Part shown: piece after piece, positions 18,192 to 26,704 of the stretch
How positions within the stretch are numbered: position 1 is the stretch's first letter
Layout of the letters: each line of letters opens with the position of its first letter
DNA from: Mangrovimonas sp. TPBH4
GTDB taxonomy: Bacteria > Bacteroidota > Bacteroidia > Flavobacteriales > Flavobacteriaceae
DNA: 64,000 nt
Assembly (NCBI RefSeq): GCF_001280505.1
Contig: NZ_LBIO01000048.1
Coordinates: 1 to 64,000 of the forward strand
Direction: 5' to 3'
Position numbers and translations under genes: made by a program
The notes under the pieces: generated by a model
Told to the model about the DNA's origin: nothing
What the model saw: the letters and a program-made list of their open reading frames with translations, nothing else
The model's database searches: none

Positions 18192-18893
18192 GTGGGCACA
18201 AAAACCATATCCACGCCGGAAAATCTTCAGGTTTTATATGAAGACAACCACATTATTGTGGTTAACAAACGTGCTGGTGATTTGGTACAAGGCGACAAAA
18301 CTGGAGATTCACCGCTGAGTGACATTGTTAAGGCTTATCTAAAAACAAAATACAACAAACCCGGAAACGTGTATCTTGGAGTGGTCCACCGTTTGGACAG
18401 ACCAACTACAGGCATTGTGCTGTTTGCAAAAACCAGTAAGGCACTACCAAGGCTTAACAAACTGTTTTCAGAAAAAAGTGCCTCCAAAACCTATTGGGCT
18501 CTGGTTAAAAATCAACCTCCCAAAACGGAGGACACCCTTATCCATTGGTTAAAAAAGAATCCGAAAAACAATAAATCTTCCGCATTCCACAAGGAAACCA
18601 ACGGTAGCAAAAGAGCGGTGTTACACTACAGTGTTCTTAAGCAATTGAACAATTATTTCCTATTGGAAATTGAATTGAAAACAGGCCGTCACCATCAAAT
18701 TAGATCTCAATTATCTAGTATTGGATGCCCAATCAAGGGAGATTTAAAATATGGCTTCGACCGAAGCAATCCAGATGGCAGCATTCATTTACATGCCCGA
18801 AAATTGGAATTTACGCATCCGGTTTCCAAAGAAGCTATATGCATTACTGCTCCTTTGCCCAATGATCCACTTTGGGATGCTTGTCTAGATTAA
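18192..18893 (+). CDS. RluA-family RNA pseudouridine synthase
   Basis: This 233-residue enzyme starts with GTG. It contains the RluA catalytic motif YLGVVHRLDRPTTGIVLFAKT with nucleophile Asp69, the IIVVNKRAGDLVQGD strand before it, and KTGRHHQIRSQLSSIGCPIKGD near the C-terminus. There is no N-terminal S4 domain, so it resembles the short RluA/RluC-like proteins that modify rRNA or tRNA uridines. It follows panB by 26 bp. Its TAA stop is interlocked with that of the convergent pxpC in the sequence TTAA (18890-18893). The RNA target is not assignable. Confidence 0.9.
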   Translation: MGTKTISTPENLQVLYEDNHIIVVNKRAGDLVQGDKTGDSPLSDIVKAYLKTKYNKPGNVYLGVVHRLDRPTTGIVLFAKTSKALPRLNKLFSEKSASKTYWALVKNQPPKTEDTLIHWLKKNPKNNKSSAFHKETNGSKRAVLHYSVLKQLNNYFLLEIELKTGRHHQIRSQLSSIGCPIKGDLKYGFDRSNPDGSIHLHARKLEFTHPVSKEAICITAPLPNDPLWDACLD

Positions 18894-19753
18894 CGATCCA
18901 AATTCCATGGTTTCAAACGAAACCTTATGGTATTACCTGTAGTTTTCTGAGCCAGTGAATTGATAGAAGCTTCCGTAAGCTGCAACACCCTTGGATAGCC
19001 TCCCGTAGTTTGACAATCCCGCATCAACACGATCAATTGTCCTGAAGGTGTCAATTGCACCGTTCCAGGAAGCACAGGAGCCGTTATAATGGCATTTAAA
19101 TCGTTTGGAAGGGTTTCATTCAACTGATAAGCCATACGGCTGTTATGGTTCGAAATTGTAAATGTTTTTGAAAACAAGATGGTTTGCTGCTCTTTGGAGA
19201 GCTCATTGAACTCTGGCCCCTCTAAAACCTCCAATGTATCCGAAACAACATAGGATTCATCAAACCTAACAACTGCATGTCTTTTAAAAGAAGTTTCCTT
19301 AGCCTCCATAAGCTTCAACTCATCTCCTTTTTCAACCCTACTTTGTAGCGTCACTGGCCAATACATACTCCGACTTCCCAATACGGATTCTGTTTGAACA
19401 CCTCCCAAAACCGCCAAATAGCACCTCATCCCCTTTTGCAATCGTCCAAAAGTCAATCGATCTCCTTGAAAAACGTTAATAGCTATATTGTTCTTAACAG
19501 CTGCTCCATTAACCCTAGGACCCATTTCGGCTCCAACAATACAAATACTCGTCACCTCTGTAAATTCCAATTCAGGACCTACCATTGTAATCTCCAAAAC
19601 AGCCGCATGTTCCGGATTCCCTAAAAGTACATTCGCAAACTTTGCCGATTGCACATCCATAACCCCGGAAACAGGCACTCCAAAATTACCATGTCCAAAC
19701 CTCCCCAAATCCTGTACGGAAGTATACAATCCAGCCTTTAGAACCCTAATCAT
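18890..19753 (-). CDS. pxpC: 5-oxoprolinase subunit PxpC (biotin-dependent carboxyltransferase family)
   Basis: This 287-residue protein of the KipA/allophanate hydrolase subunit 2 family starts with IRVLKAGLYTSVQDLGRFGHGNFGVPVSG (in two blocks) and contains FANVLLGNPEHAAVLEIT and a PVLPGTVQLTPSGQLIVLMRD segment before GGYPRVLQL. With PxpA and PxpB it forms the ATP-dependent prokaryotic 5-oxoprolinase that opens 5-oxoproline (pyroglutamate) to glutamate. It overlaps pxpB by 4 bp, indicating translational coupling, and is the last gene of the operon. Confidence 0.92.
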   Translation of the reverse strand: MIRVLKAGLYTSVQDLGRFGHGNFGVPVSGVMDVQSAKFANVLLGNPEHAAVLEITMVGPELEFTEVTSICIVGAEMGPRVNGAAVKNNIAINVFQGDRLTFGRLQKGMRCYLAVLGGVQTESVLGSRSMYWPVTLQSRVEKGDELKLMEAKETSFKRHAVVRFDESYVVSDTLEVLEGPEFNELSKEQQTILFSKTFTISNHNSRMAYQLNETLPNDLNAIITAPVLPGTVQLTPSGQLIVLMRDCQTTGGYPRVLQLTEASINSLAQKTTGNTIRFRLKPWNLDR

Positions 19754-20481
19754 AATCGTTTCCTAAATTTAGGTGGATACACTCCAGAATTCACATCACT
19801 TTTTATTTTTTCATACTCCAGCATATCTATTGGAACAAACTGAACTTGATCTCCCGCTTGTACAAAACAGGGCGGTGATTGATGCGGATTAAAAAATTCT
19901 AAGGGAGAATTTCCAATAATATTCCACCCTCCCGGACTTTCATTTGGGTAAATCCCGGTTTGATATCCACCGATGGCCACCGCTCCTTTTTCAACCTTCA
20001 TCCTTGGTGAAGATTTTCGTGGAAACTGAAGTTGATGATCCAATCCTCCCAAGTATAAAAATCCGGGTAAAAACCCGATAAAATAAACCGTGTAAAATGG
20101 CTGGGAATGCAGTTGGATCAGCTCTTGTTTTGTTAACTTTTTTTCTTCTGAAATTTCATTCAAATCTAAACCAAATTTAGTATCATAGCAAACTGGAATT
20201 TCCCAAACCAAAGATTCCAAACCCACATCATCAACTTGGGATTCATATAGTGATTTTAACCTCAAAATTTCACCATTGAAATCATCAATAGTTAAACCGT
20301 AAATAACTAATAATGAGCCGTATGACTGAATTATCTCAACAATAACTTTAGAAAGATTTTTCTGAATGCCATTTTTTAACGAAAGTACATCTTTTAATAT
20401 ATCTTCATCAATACGGGACGGCCATTCCACTAAAATAGAACGTTCATTGAAAGGTAAAAACTTCAACTGAAAACCCTTCAT
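19750..20481 (-). CDS. pxpB: 5-oxoprolinase subunit PxpB
   Basis: This 243-residue protein of the KipI/allophanate hydrolase subunit 1 family has the cyclophilin-like C-terminal half with YFIGFLPGFLYLGGLD, FPRKSSPRMKVEKGAVAIGG and GIYPNESPGGWNIIGNSPL. The N-terminal half is a more variable alpha/beta domain. It pairs with PxpC; together with PxpA they hydrolyse 5-oxoproline using ATP. The gene starts 4 bp after the pxpA stop and overlaps pxpC by 4 bp, so the three subunits are tightly coupled. Confidence 0.92.
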   Translation of the reverse strand: MKGFQLKFLPFNERSILVEWPSRIDEDILKDVLSLKNGIQKNLSKVIVEIIQSYGSLLVIYGLTIDDFNGEILRLKSLYESQVDDVGLESLVWEIPVCYDTKFGLDLNEISEEKKLTKQELIQLHSQPFYTVYFIGFLPGFLYLGGLDHQLQFPRKSSPRMKVEKGAVAIGGYQTGIYPNESPGGWNIIGNSPLEFFNPHQSPPCFVQAGDQVQFVPIDMLEYEKIKSDVNSGVYPPKFRKRL

Positions 20482-20485
20482 AACA

Positions 20486-21226
20486 TCATAAAATTTTCAC
20501 ATTATTCACCTTTAATTTGGCAGTCATTTCCTGAAGTATTTCTACTGCCTTTGGATGGTCGCCGTGCACACAAAACGTATCAGCTTTTAGATCCATTTCA
20601 GCCCCAGAAATGGTCTTTACTTTTTGCGTTAAAATCATGTTGTAAACATGATCAAAAACAGCCTCGGAAGATTCGATAATAGCATCAGGTTCCTTCCTCG
20701 ATACCAAGGTGAAATCATCATTGTAATTCCTATCGGCGAAAGCCTCAAATGTCACTTTAATATTTTCCTTTGAAGCCAAATCGGCGATTACAGATTTATA
20801 GGGCACGTATAAAGCCACGGGCATCGCAATACTTTTGATTACCTCTATTATTACCTGAGCGGTCTTTACATCTACAGCTGCTTTATTGTACAAGGCACCA
20901 TGAGGTTTGATATGATGCAAAGGGACATTTTCTTGATAGAGAATTTTCGTCAAGCTCCTCACCTGCTTTTTAAGGGATGTATATAAATCTGCGCAGGATA
21001 TCTTTATGGATTCCCGGCCAAAATTTTCTTTGTCGGGATACGAAGGGTGCGCCCCCACCTTCACTTTATACAATTTGGCCAACTTCACCACCTCACGCAT
21101 GCTCTCTTCATCACCAGCATGTCCCCCACAAGCAATATTACATGACGAAATATAAGGTAATAACTGCGACTCATTGCCCAAACCTTCACCCACATCTACA
21201 TTAATATCCACAACAAAACGCCCCAT
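20486..21226 (-). CDS. pxpA: 5-oxoprolinase subunit PxpA (LamB/YcsF family)
   Basis: This 246-residue protein begins VVDINVDVGEGLGNE, the family signature, followed by SSCNIACGGHAGDEESM, KVGAHPSYPDKENFGRE, LHHIKPHGALYNKA and FADRNY, and ends with DTFCVHGDHPKAVEIL. The conserved Asp, His and Glu residues lie in a NodB-like barrel. It is the catalytic subunit proposed to act on 5-oxoproline with the PxpB-PxpC pair. Its ATG shares one base with the TAA stop of the upstream transporter gene (TAATG), a classic stop-start junction showing that the transporter belongs to the same operon. Confidence 0.93.
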   Translation of the reverse strand: MGRFVVDINVDVGEGLGNESQLLPYISSCNIACGGHAGDEESMREVVKLAKLYKVKVGAHPSYPDKENFGRESIKISCADLYTSLKKQVRSLTKILYQENVPLHHIKPHGALYNKAAVDVKTAQVIIEVIKSIAMPVALYVPYKSVIADLASKENIKVTFEAFADRNYNDDFTLVSRKEPDAIIESSEAVFDHVYNMILTQKVKTISGAEMDLKADTFCVHGDHPKAVEILQEMTAKLKVNNVKIL

Positions 21227-22449
21227 TATATCACTTGTAAAACTTTCAATATACTTTTCAACCCCAAAACGATGGTCACAACTAAGATAATCATTCCCAT
21301 ACTATTTTGAAACATGGAATTCTTGTAAGTTCCCAACAAGGACGCTTTATTCATGGCCCAAAGTAAAAAACCTGCAATCAACGGCAATAATAACCCATTT
21401 GAAAATTGAGCAAACCGAATGATTTCTATCAAATTAAAACCTCCCATCGAAACCAAAACTCCAACCAATAACACAAGGCCCCAAACCACCTTAAACCGTA
21501 TGGATTTCAAGTCTGAAGGCCACCCGAAACACCCACAGGCCACATAAGCTGCCGCCAAAGGCGCTGTAATAGCACTGGTGATTCCCGCTGCAAATAAACC
21601 TATGGAAATCACATATTTTGAAAAGGATCCAAACAAGGGCTCCAAGCTTTTTGCTAAATCACTTGCATTAGTTACTTCCAAACCGTTTACGGCCGACGCC
21701 GCAATAATTACACACATGGAAACCATTCCTCCTAACACCACAGCAATACCCGTGTCTGTCCTCGCGAATTTTAAGCTCTCTATATCTTTCCATTTCTCTT
21801 TTGCCAATGAAGCATGCAAAAACAAATTATAAGGCACCACAGTAGTCCCTATAAGCCCCACAATGGTCATCAAACTTCCTTCAGGACTCTTAAGCATAAT
21901 AATCCCTTTTATAATGTCCACTATATTGGGACGAGTTACCACAGCAACAGCCAAAAACGATACACTCATAAGAATGACCATTACCAAAAGAACTTTCTCC
22001 AACAACTTATAACTTCCCTGAAACAACAACAGAAAGGCTAAAATTCCAACAAGGATCACATGGAGATTAAAAGAAAATCCAAAAAACTGAAGATTCATTT
22101 TTCCAAACATAGCCTCCAACCCCAAAACCGCACCACTAATATTTCCTGCTTCATAAGCCGTATTGCCGACAACAATCGCGGATAACACCAAAAGCACTAA
22201 AAATCGTTTAGCCAATTTGTTCTTTATCTCACTCTGCAACACATCTGCCAATCCCTTTTGCGTCACAATACCCAGACGAGCTGCCATTTCCTGCAACACT
22301 ATGGTAGCTACAATAGAAAAAACCATAGCCCACAACAAATCCAGACCAAACTGAACCCCTGCAATGGTACACACGGTTACCGTTCCAGGCCCAATAAAAG
22401 CAGCCGCTACCAAAGGACCTGGGCCAATGTTCTTAAGCCACTTACTCAT
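21226..22449 (-). CDS. NRAMP-fold transporter lacking the canonical metal-binding motifs
   Basis: This 407-residue, roughly 11-helix membrane protein aligns with the NRAMP family: IGPGPLVAAAFIGPGTVTV in TM1, then AGVQFGLDLLWAM, and GLIGTTVVPYNLFLHASL in TM6. Canonical NRAMPs carry DPGN in TM1 and MPH in TM6, whose Asp, Asn and Met bind Mn2+/Fe2+. Here TM1 reads GPGT (20-23) and TM6 reads VPYN (205-208), so all three ligands are replaced. Homology supports the fold, not divalent-metal transport. It overlaps the DUF2891 gene by 8 bp and pxpA by 1 bp, suggesting a role in 5-oxoproline handling, possibly import. That is inference. Confidence 0.85.
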   Translation of the reverse strand: MSKWLKNIGPGPLVAAAFIGPGTVTVCTIAGVQFGLDLLWAMVFSIVATIVLQEMAARLGIVTQKGLADVLQSEIKNKLAKRFLVLLVLSAIVVGNTAYEAGNISGAVLGLEAMFGKMNLQFFGFSFNLHVILVGILAFLLLFQGSYKLLEKVLLVMVILMSVSFLAVAVVTRPNIVDIIKGIIMLKSPEGSLMTIVGLIGTTVVPYNLFLHASLAKEKWKDIESLKFARTDTGIAVVLGGMVSMCVIIAASAVNGLEVTNASDLAKSLEPLFGSFSKYVISIGLFAAGITSAITAPLAAAYVACGCFGWPSDLKSIRFKVVWGLVLLVGVLVSMGGFNLIEIIRFAQFSNGLLLPLIAGFLLWAMNKASLLGTYKNSMFQNSMGMIILVVTIVLGLKSILKVLQVI

Positions 22450-23557
22450 GAATAGAATTCAATGCATAAATGGCAAAACTCCCCAACCAGTGCCCACCTT
22501 CATAACTATCTCCAACAATAGAGGGCAGCGAATGATTGATATGCTTATAGGCGATGTTCTGTAAATGTTGATATTCAGGAATCCCTTCTGATATTTTCAT
22601 CAAACTCCAAGCCCTTGAAAAATTCACGCCATCCAAGTGCACTAATTTTCCATCTGAACGATCAGACACCTTACCGACATCCAAAGTAAAATTAGACGCT
22701 ACTAGTTGCGGTAAAAAGTCAGCCAACCATGGTTTAAAGATTTCTTTCGGCAAAATTCGCTTCATTAAAGCAGCCTCTTCCAAACAAGGCGACAAAAAAT
22801 CAAAACCTCCCGGCTCCCATGATAAAGGGCACCCTTGATCATTCATATAAAAATCCTTGGCTCTACCCTCAATCAACTCTTTCAAAGCTATATGCCCCAC
22901 ACTTAAAGCATAATCATAGGCAAAGGATAAGCCAAAGGCGGTGTTTGGATGCTCTCCTACCCTAATGGGATAATTCAATTTGGGAAGAAACTCCAAATAT
23001 TTCGTCACGATTAAATCTGTCAATGGCTGCAGATTGCTTTCCAGTTCTCTCGCAACAGGATCATCCCAAGTATGAAGCTCCTCTGCTAATTTCAACAACC
23101 AAGCCCAACCGTAAGTCCGTTCATAAGTCTTGTTATGTTCGCCATAAAAATAAGCGATTTCTTGGGCAATGTTCTCTTTGGAAATATGCTCCAGTAGCTT
23201 TCCTTTTATCTCTGAAGCACCTTCCAACTCAGGAAATTTCTTCAACAAACTCACCAAGCTCCAATGCCCATGTACCGCCGAATGCCAATCGAAACAACCA
23301 TAAAATGCAGGATGCAATGCCTTTGGGGATCGCAGGTCTTCATCACCACCAATCACCTGATTTAATTTATTGGGATATTCAGTATCCATACAATGTAAGG
23401 GTAATTGAGATAGCCTTTTGGCTTCTTCAGGATTTAACACAGGTGCTTTTTCTGTTTTTTCTAGGGTTATTTCTTTAGCTACTTGCTCATTTTCACTTGA
23501 CGGATTCTTGCAGGAGAAAACCACAGCAAGCGCCATTGCAACATAATATTGTTTCAT
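22442..23557 (-). CDS. DUF2891 family lipoprotein
   Basis: This 371-residue protein starts MKQYYVAMALAVVFSC with a lipobox (VVFSC, Cys16), so it is probably envelope-anchored outside the cytoplasm. The mature domain is mostly alpha-helical and matches DUF2891: LHPAFYGCFDWHSAVHGHWSLV, a YGWAWLLKLAEEL helix, EHPNTAFGLSFAYDYA, CPLSWEPGGFDFLSPCLEEA and HLDGVNFSRAWSL. The conserved His, Trp and Asp/Glu suggest an enzyme of the alpha/alpha-toroid type, but the reaction is unknown. Its last 8 bp overlap the transporter start, and comM ends 31 bp upstream, so it heads (or follows comM in) the pxp operon. Confidence 0.82.
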   Translation of the reverse strand: MKQYYVAMALAVVFSCKNPSSENEQVAKEITLEKTEKAPVLNPEEAKRLSQLPLHCMDTEYPNKLNQVIGGDEDLRSPKALHPAFYGCFDWHSAVHGHWSLVSLLKKFPELEGASEIKGKLLEHISKENIAQEIAYFYGEHNKTYERTYGWAWLLKLAEELHTWDDPVARELESNLQPLTDLIVTKYLEFLPKLNYPIRVGEHPNTAFGLSFAYDYALSVGHIALKELIEGRAKDFYMNDQGCPLSWEPGGFDFLSPCLEEAALMKRILPKEIFKPWLADFLPQLVASNFTLDVGKVSDRSDGKLVHLDGVNFSRAWSLMKISEGIPEYQHLQNIAYKHINHSLPSIVGDSYEGGHWLGSFAIYALNSIHE

Positions 23558-23588
23558 TTACTAATAGTTATTTTAAAATTTAGGACAA

Positions 23589-25127
23589 TCACCCCAACCA
23601 ACCTTCCCTATCCAAACTTCTGTATTGAATAGCCTCACTTATATGAGCTCCCTGAACCTCAGCACTGCCTTCCAAATCGGCGATTGTTCTTGCCACTTTC
23701 AAAATACGGTCATAAGCCCGCGCAGACAAGTTCAAGCGTTCCATAGCCGTTTTTAACAACTGCTTGGAAGCCTCATCCAATACACAATAGTTTCTGATTT
23801 GCTTGGTATTCATTTGTGCATTGTAATGCACATTATCATATTCCTTAAAGCGTGTCGACTGCATCTCCCTAGCCTTCGTTACCCGCTTTCTAATATCCAC
23901 GGAAGCCTCGCCCTTTCTGTCATCGGAGAGTTTTTCAAAAGGTACCGGCGTCACTTCAATATGGATATCAATTCTATCTAACAAAGGCCCTGAGATCTTA
24001 CTCAAATACCGCTGCATTTCTGCTGGAGAAGAGGTCACAGGTGCACTAGGATCGTTAAAATAGCCACTGGGACTTGGATTCATACTAGCCACTAACATAA
24101 AACTGCTAGGATAGGTTACGGTAAACTTTGCTCTGGAAATAGTCACTTCCCGATCTTCCAAAGGCTGGCGCATCACTTCCAACACCTCTCTTTTAAACTC
24201 GGGAAGTTCATCCAAGAACAATACTCCGTTATGCGACAATGAAATTTCACCTGGCTGCGGATAACTTCCCCCGCCGACTAAGGCTACATTTGATATCGTG
24301 TGATGTGGACTTCTAAACGGCCGTTGCGACATCAATCCCGTGTGTTCTTTCACCCGCCCCACTACCGAATGTATTTTCGTAGTTTCCAAGGCTTCACTTA
24401 AGGTCATAGGCGGCAAAATACTAGGCAAACGCTTTGCCAACATGGTCTTTCCTGCTCCAGGAGGCCCAATTAAAATGATGTTATGCCCTCCAGCCGCAGC
24501 AATTTCCATACAACGTTTGATACCTTCCTGCCCTTTGACATCTGCAAAATCGAATTCTGGAAACTCTAGGTTTTTATAAAACTCTTCACGCGTATTAATG
24601 ATTGTTTGCTCTAAAGGTTCCTCCTTATCAAAAAAGTTAATGACCTGCGTGATGTTATCCACCCCAAATACTTCCAAGTCATTTACAATGGCCGCTTCCT
24701 TAGCATTCTGACTCGGCAAAATAAAGCCCTTAAAACCTTCCTCTCTAGCTTTCACTGCAATAGGTAATGCCCCTTTTATAGGCTGCAAAGTACCATCCAA
24801 AGACAATTCTCCCATAATCAAATATGATTCCAGAGCTTCGGCTTTAATCTGACTTGAAGCTGCCAAAATGCCAATGGCCAAAGTCAAATCATAGGCAGAG
24901 CCTTCCTTTCGCAAATCTGCCGGAGACATATTGATAATAATCTTTTTCCCTGGAATTTTATAGCCGTTATTCTGAAGCGCTGCTGCAATTCTGAAGTTGC
25001 TTTCCTTTATTGCGTTATCGGGCAACCCCACAAGGTGATACCCTATGCCGTTGTCCACATTAACTTCCACGGTAACCGTAGTAGCCTCAACGCCGAACAC
25101 AGCACTTCCATAGACCTTTTTTAGCAT
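23589..25127 (-). CDS. comM: YifB/ComM family Mg-chelatase-like AAA+ ATPase
   Basis: This 512-residue protein has the ComM layout: an N-terminal Lon-protease-like ChlI domain (KKVYGSAVFGVEATTVTVEVNV, GLPDNAIKESNFRIAAAL), a AAA+ core with Walker A GPPGAGKTMLAKRLPSILP, Walker B VLFLDELPEF and sensor SFMLVASMNPSPSGY, and a C-terminal Mg-chelatase domain (LSARAYDRILKVARTIADL). ComM homologues are branch-migration helicases that help integrate DNA during natural transformation. It is the first gene of the minus-strand run that continues, after 31 bp, into DUF2891-NRAMP-pxpABC. A functional link is not implied. Confidence 0.93.
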   Translation of the reverse strand: MLKKVYGSAVFGVEATTVTVEVNVDNGIGYHLVGLPDNAIKESNFRIAAALQNNGYKIPGKKIIINMSPADLRKEGSAYDLTLAIGILAASSQIKAEALESYLIMGELSLDGTLQPIKGALPIAVKAREEGFKGFILPSQNAKEAAIVNDLEVFGVDNITQVINFFDKEEPLEQTIINTREEFYKNLEFPEFDFADVKGQEGIKRCMEIAAAGGHNIILIGPPGAGKTMLAKRLPSILPPMTLSEALETTKIHSVVGRVKEHTGLMSQRPFRSPHHTISNVALVGGGSYPQPGEISLSHNGVLFLDELPEFKREVLEVMRQPLEDREVTISRAKFTVTYPSSFMLVASMNPSPSGYFNDPSAPVTSSPAEMQRYLSKISGPLLDRIDIHIEVTPVPFEKLSDDRKGEASVDIRKRVTKAREMQSTRFKEYDNVHYNAQMNTKQIRNYCVLDEASKQLLKTAMERLNLSARAYDRILKVARTIADLEGSAEVQGAHISEAIQYRSLDREGWLG

Positions 25128-25219
25128 CGTTGATTGGTTTTGCTTAAAAATAGGAAAATTTGGGAAATAATAATATTGCTTGAAAATTCACTATTATTAC
25201 ATGACAAAGCATTTATTAC

Positions 25220-26704
25220 ATGAACACCACAAAACGCATTGGTTTCTTTCTTGGCCCGATTCTGTTTATTCTTATTCGCTTATTTTTCCATTCTGAAGGT
25301 CTTTCTACTGAAGCCAATGGTGTATTGGCATCAACCACATGGATAGCCGTTTGGTGGATTACCGAAGCCATCCCCATTGCAGCCACTGCGCTTTTGCCGA
25401 TAGTTCTGTTTCCGCTTTGCGGCAGTTTGGACATAGGATCCACCACAGCATCCTTCGGGCATAAGTATGTTTTTCTTTACTTGGGAGGCTTTATTATTGC
25501 CATTGCCATTGAAAAATGGAACCTCCATAAACGCATTGCTCTAAATATCATCAATCTTATTGGCTCCAACATCCATAAAATCATTTTGGGTTTTATGGTA
25601 GCAACCGCCTTTCTCTCCATGTGGATTTCCAATACAGCTACTTCTGTCATGATGTTGCCTATTGGCATGGCCATCATCAACCAGTTAAAGGACAATCCCA
25701 AAACCTTGAAAAATGAAAACGAGCTTTTCGGAAAAGCTTTAATGCTCGCCATTGCCTACAGTGCTTCCATTGGAGGCATCGCCACTTTGATTGGCACTCC
25801 TCCCAATTTGGTGTTAGCAGGCATCGTGAAGAGCACCTACAATTATGAAATTACCTTTCTACAGTGGTTTCTATTTGGATTTCCCATTTCTGTTTTAATG
25901 CTTTTTATCTGCTGGAAATTTTTAACCCGAGTGGCTTTTAAATTTCATCAAAAGGAATTTCCGGGAGGCAAAGAAGAAATCAAAAAACTTCTAAAATCAC
26001 TTGGAAGCATTAGTTATGAAGAAAAATGGGTGACCGCAATTTTTGCGACTACAGCCTTTTGCTGGATCACTAGATCCTTTTTACTTCAAAACCTACTGCC
26101 AGGGTTAGACGATACCATTATAGCCATCCTTTTTGCATTGGTATTATTCTTTATCCCCTCCAAAACCAAAGGCGAACAATTGATTTCTTGGGAAGACACA
26201 CAAAAACTCCCTTGGGGCATCATTCTTTTGTTTGGTGGTGGTATGGCTCTCGCCAAAGGTTTTGAAAGTAGCGGACTCGCCCTTTGGATTGGCAATCAAA
26301 TGACCTCGCTAACAGGCATTGCAACTTTTCTAATTATACTACTTCTGATTGCGGCTGTTAATTTCTTAACTGAAATCACCTCCAATTTAGCCACAACCGC
26401 CATGTTGCTTCCCGTATTGGCCCCTATGGCCTTAACGGTAGACATGCATCCTTTTATCTTGATGGTTAGCGCAGCCGTAGCGGCATCTTGTGCCTTTATG
26501 CTTCCGGTTGCAACACCTCCTAACGCAGTTGTTTTCGGGTCTGGTTACCTGAGAATACCCGATATGGTAAGTAAAGGGGTTGTAATGAATCTAGTATCCA
26601 TACTTATCATTACATTGTTTGTGTATTTTGTACTTCCTGAGCTATGGGATATCAACCTGTTAGGTTTTCCTGAAGATTTGAGACTTAATCCAATCCCTGA
26701 ATGA
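25220..26704 (+). CDS. SLC13/DASS family sodium-coupled dicarboxylate transporter
   Basis: This 494-residue polytopic inner-membrane protein belongs to the divalent-anion:sodium symporter family. Diagnostic motifs are the two SNT-type loops, NTATSVMMLPIGMAI with SIGGIATLIGTPPNLVLAG in the first half, and EITSNLATTAMLLPVLAPMA with ASCAFMLPVATPPNAVVFGSG in the second half. Members import succinate, malate, citrate or sulfate with Na+; the substrate is not resolvable here. It is divergent from comM, with 92 bp between starts, and its last 20 bp overlap the end of the convergent YheT-type gene. Confidence 0.92.
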   Translation: MNTTKRIGFFLGPILFILIRLFFHSEGLSTEANGVLASTTWIAVWWITEAIPIAATALLPIVLFPLCGSLDIGSTTASFGHKYVFLYLGGFIIAIAIEKWNLHKRIALNIINLIGSNIHKIILGFMVATAFLSMWISNTATSVMMLPIGMAIINQLKDNPKTLKNENELFGKALMLAIAYSASIGGIATLIGTPPNLVLAGIVKSTYNYEITFLQWFLFGFPISVLMLFICWKFLTRVAFKFHQKEFPGGKEEIKKLLKSLGSISYEEKWVTAIFATTAFCWITRSFLLQNLLPGLDDTIIAILFALVLFFIPSKTKGEQLISWEDTQKLPWGIILLFGGGMALAKGFESSGLALWIGNQMTSLTGIATFLIILLLIAAVNFLTEITSNLATTAMLLPVLAPMALTVDMHPFILMVSAAVAASCAFMLPVATPPNAVVFGSGYLRIPDMVSKGVVMNLVSILIITLFVYFVLPELWDINLLGFPEDLRLNPIPE

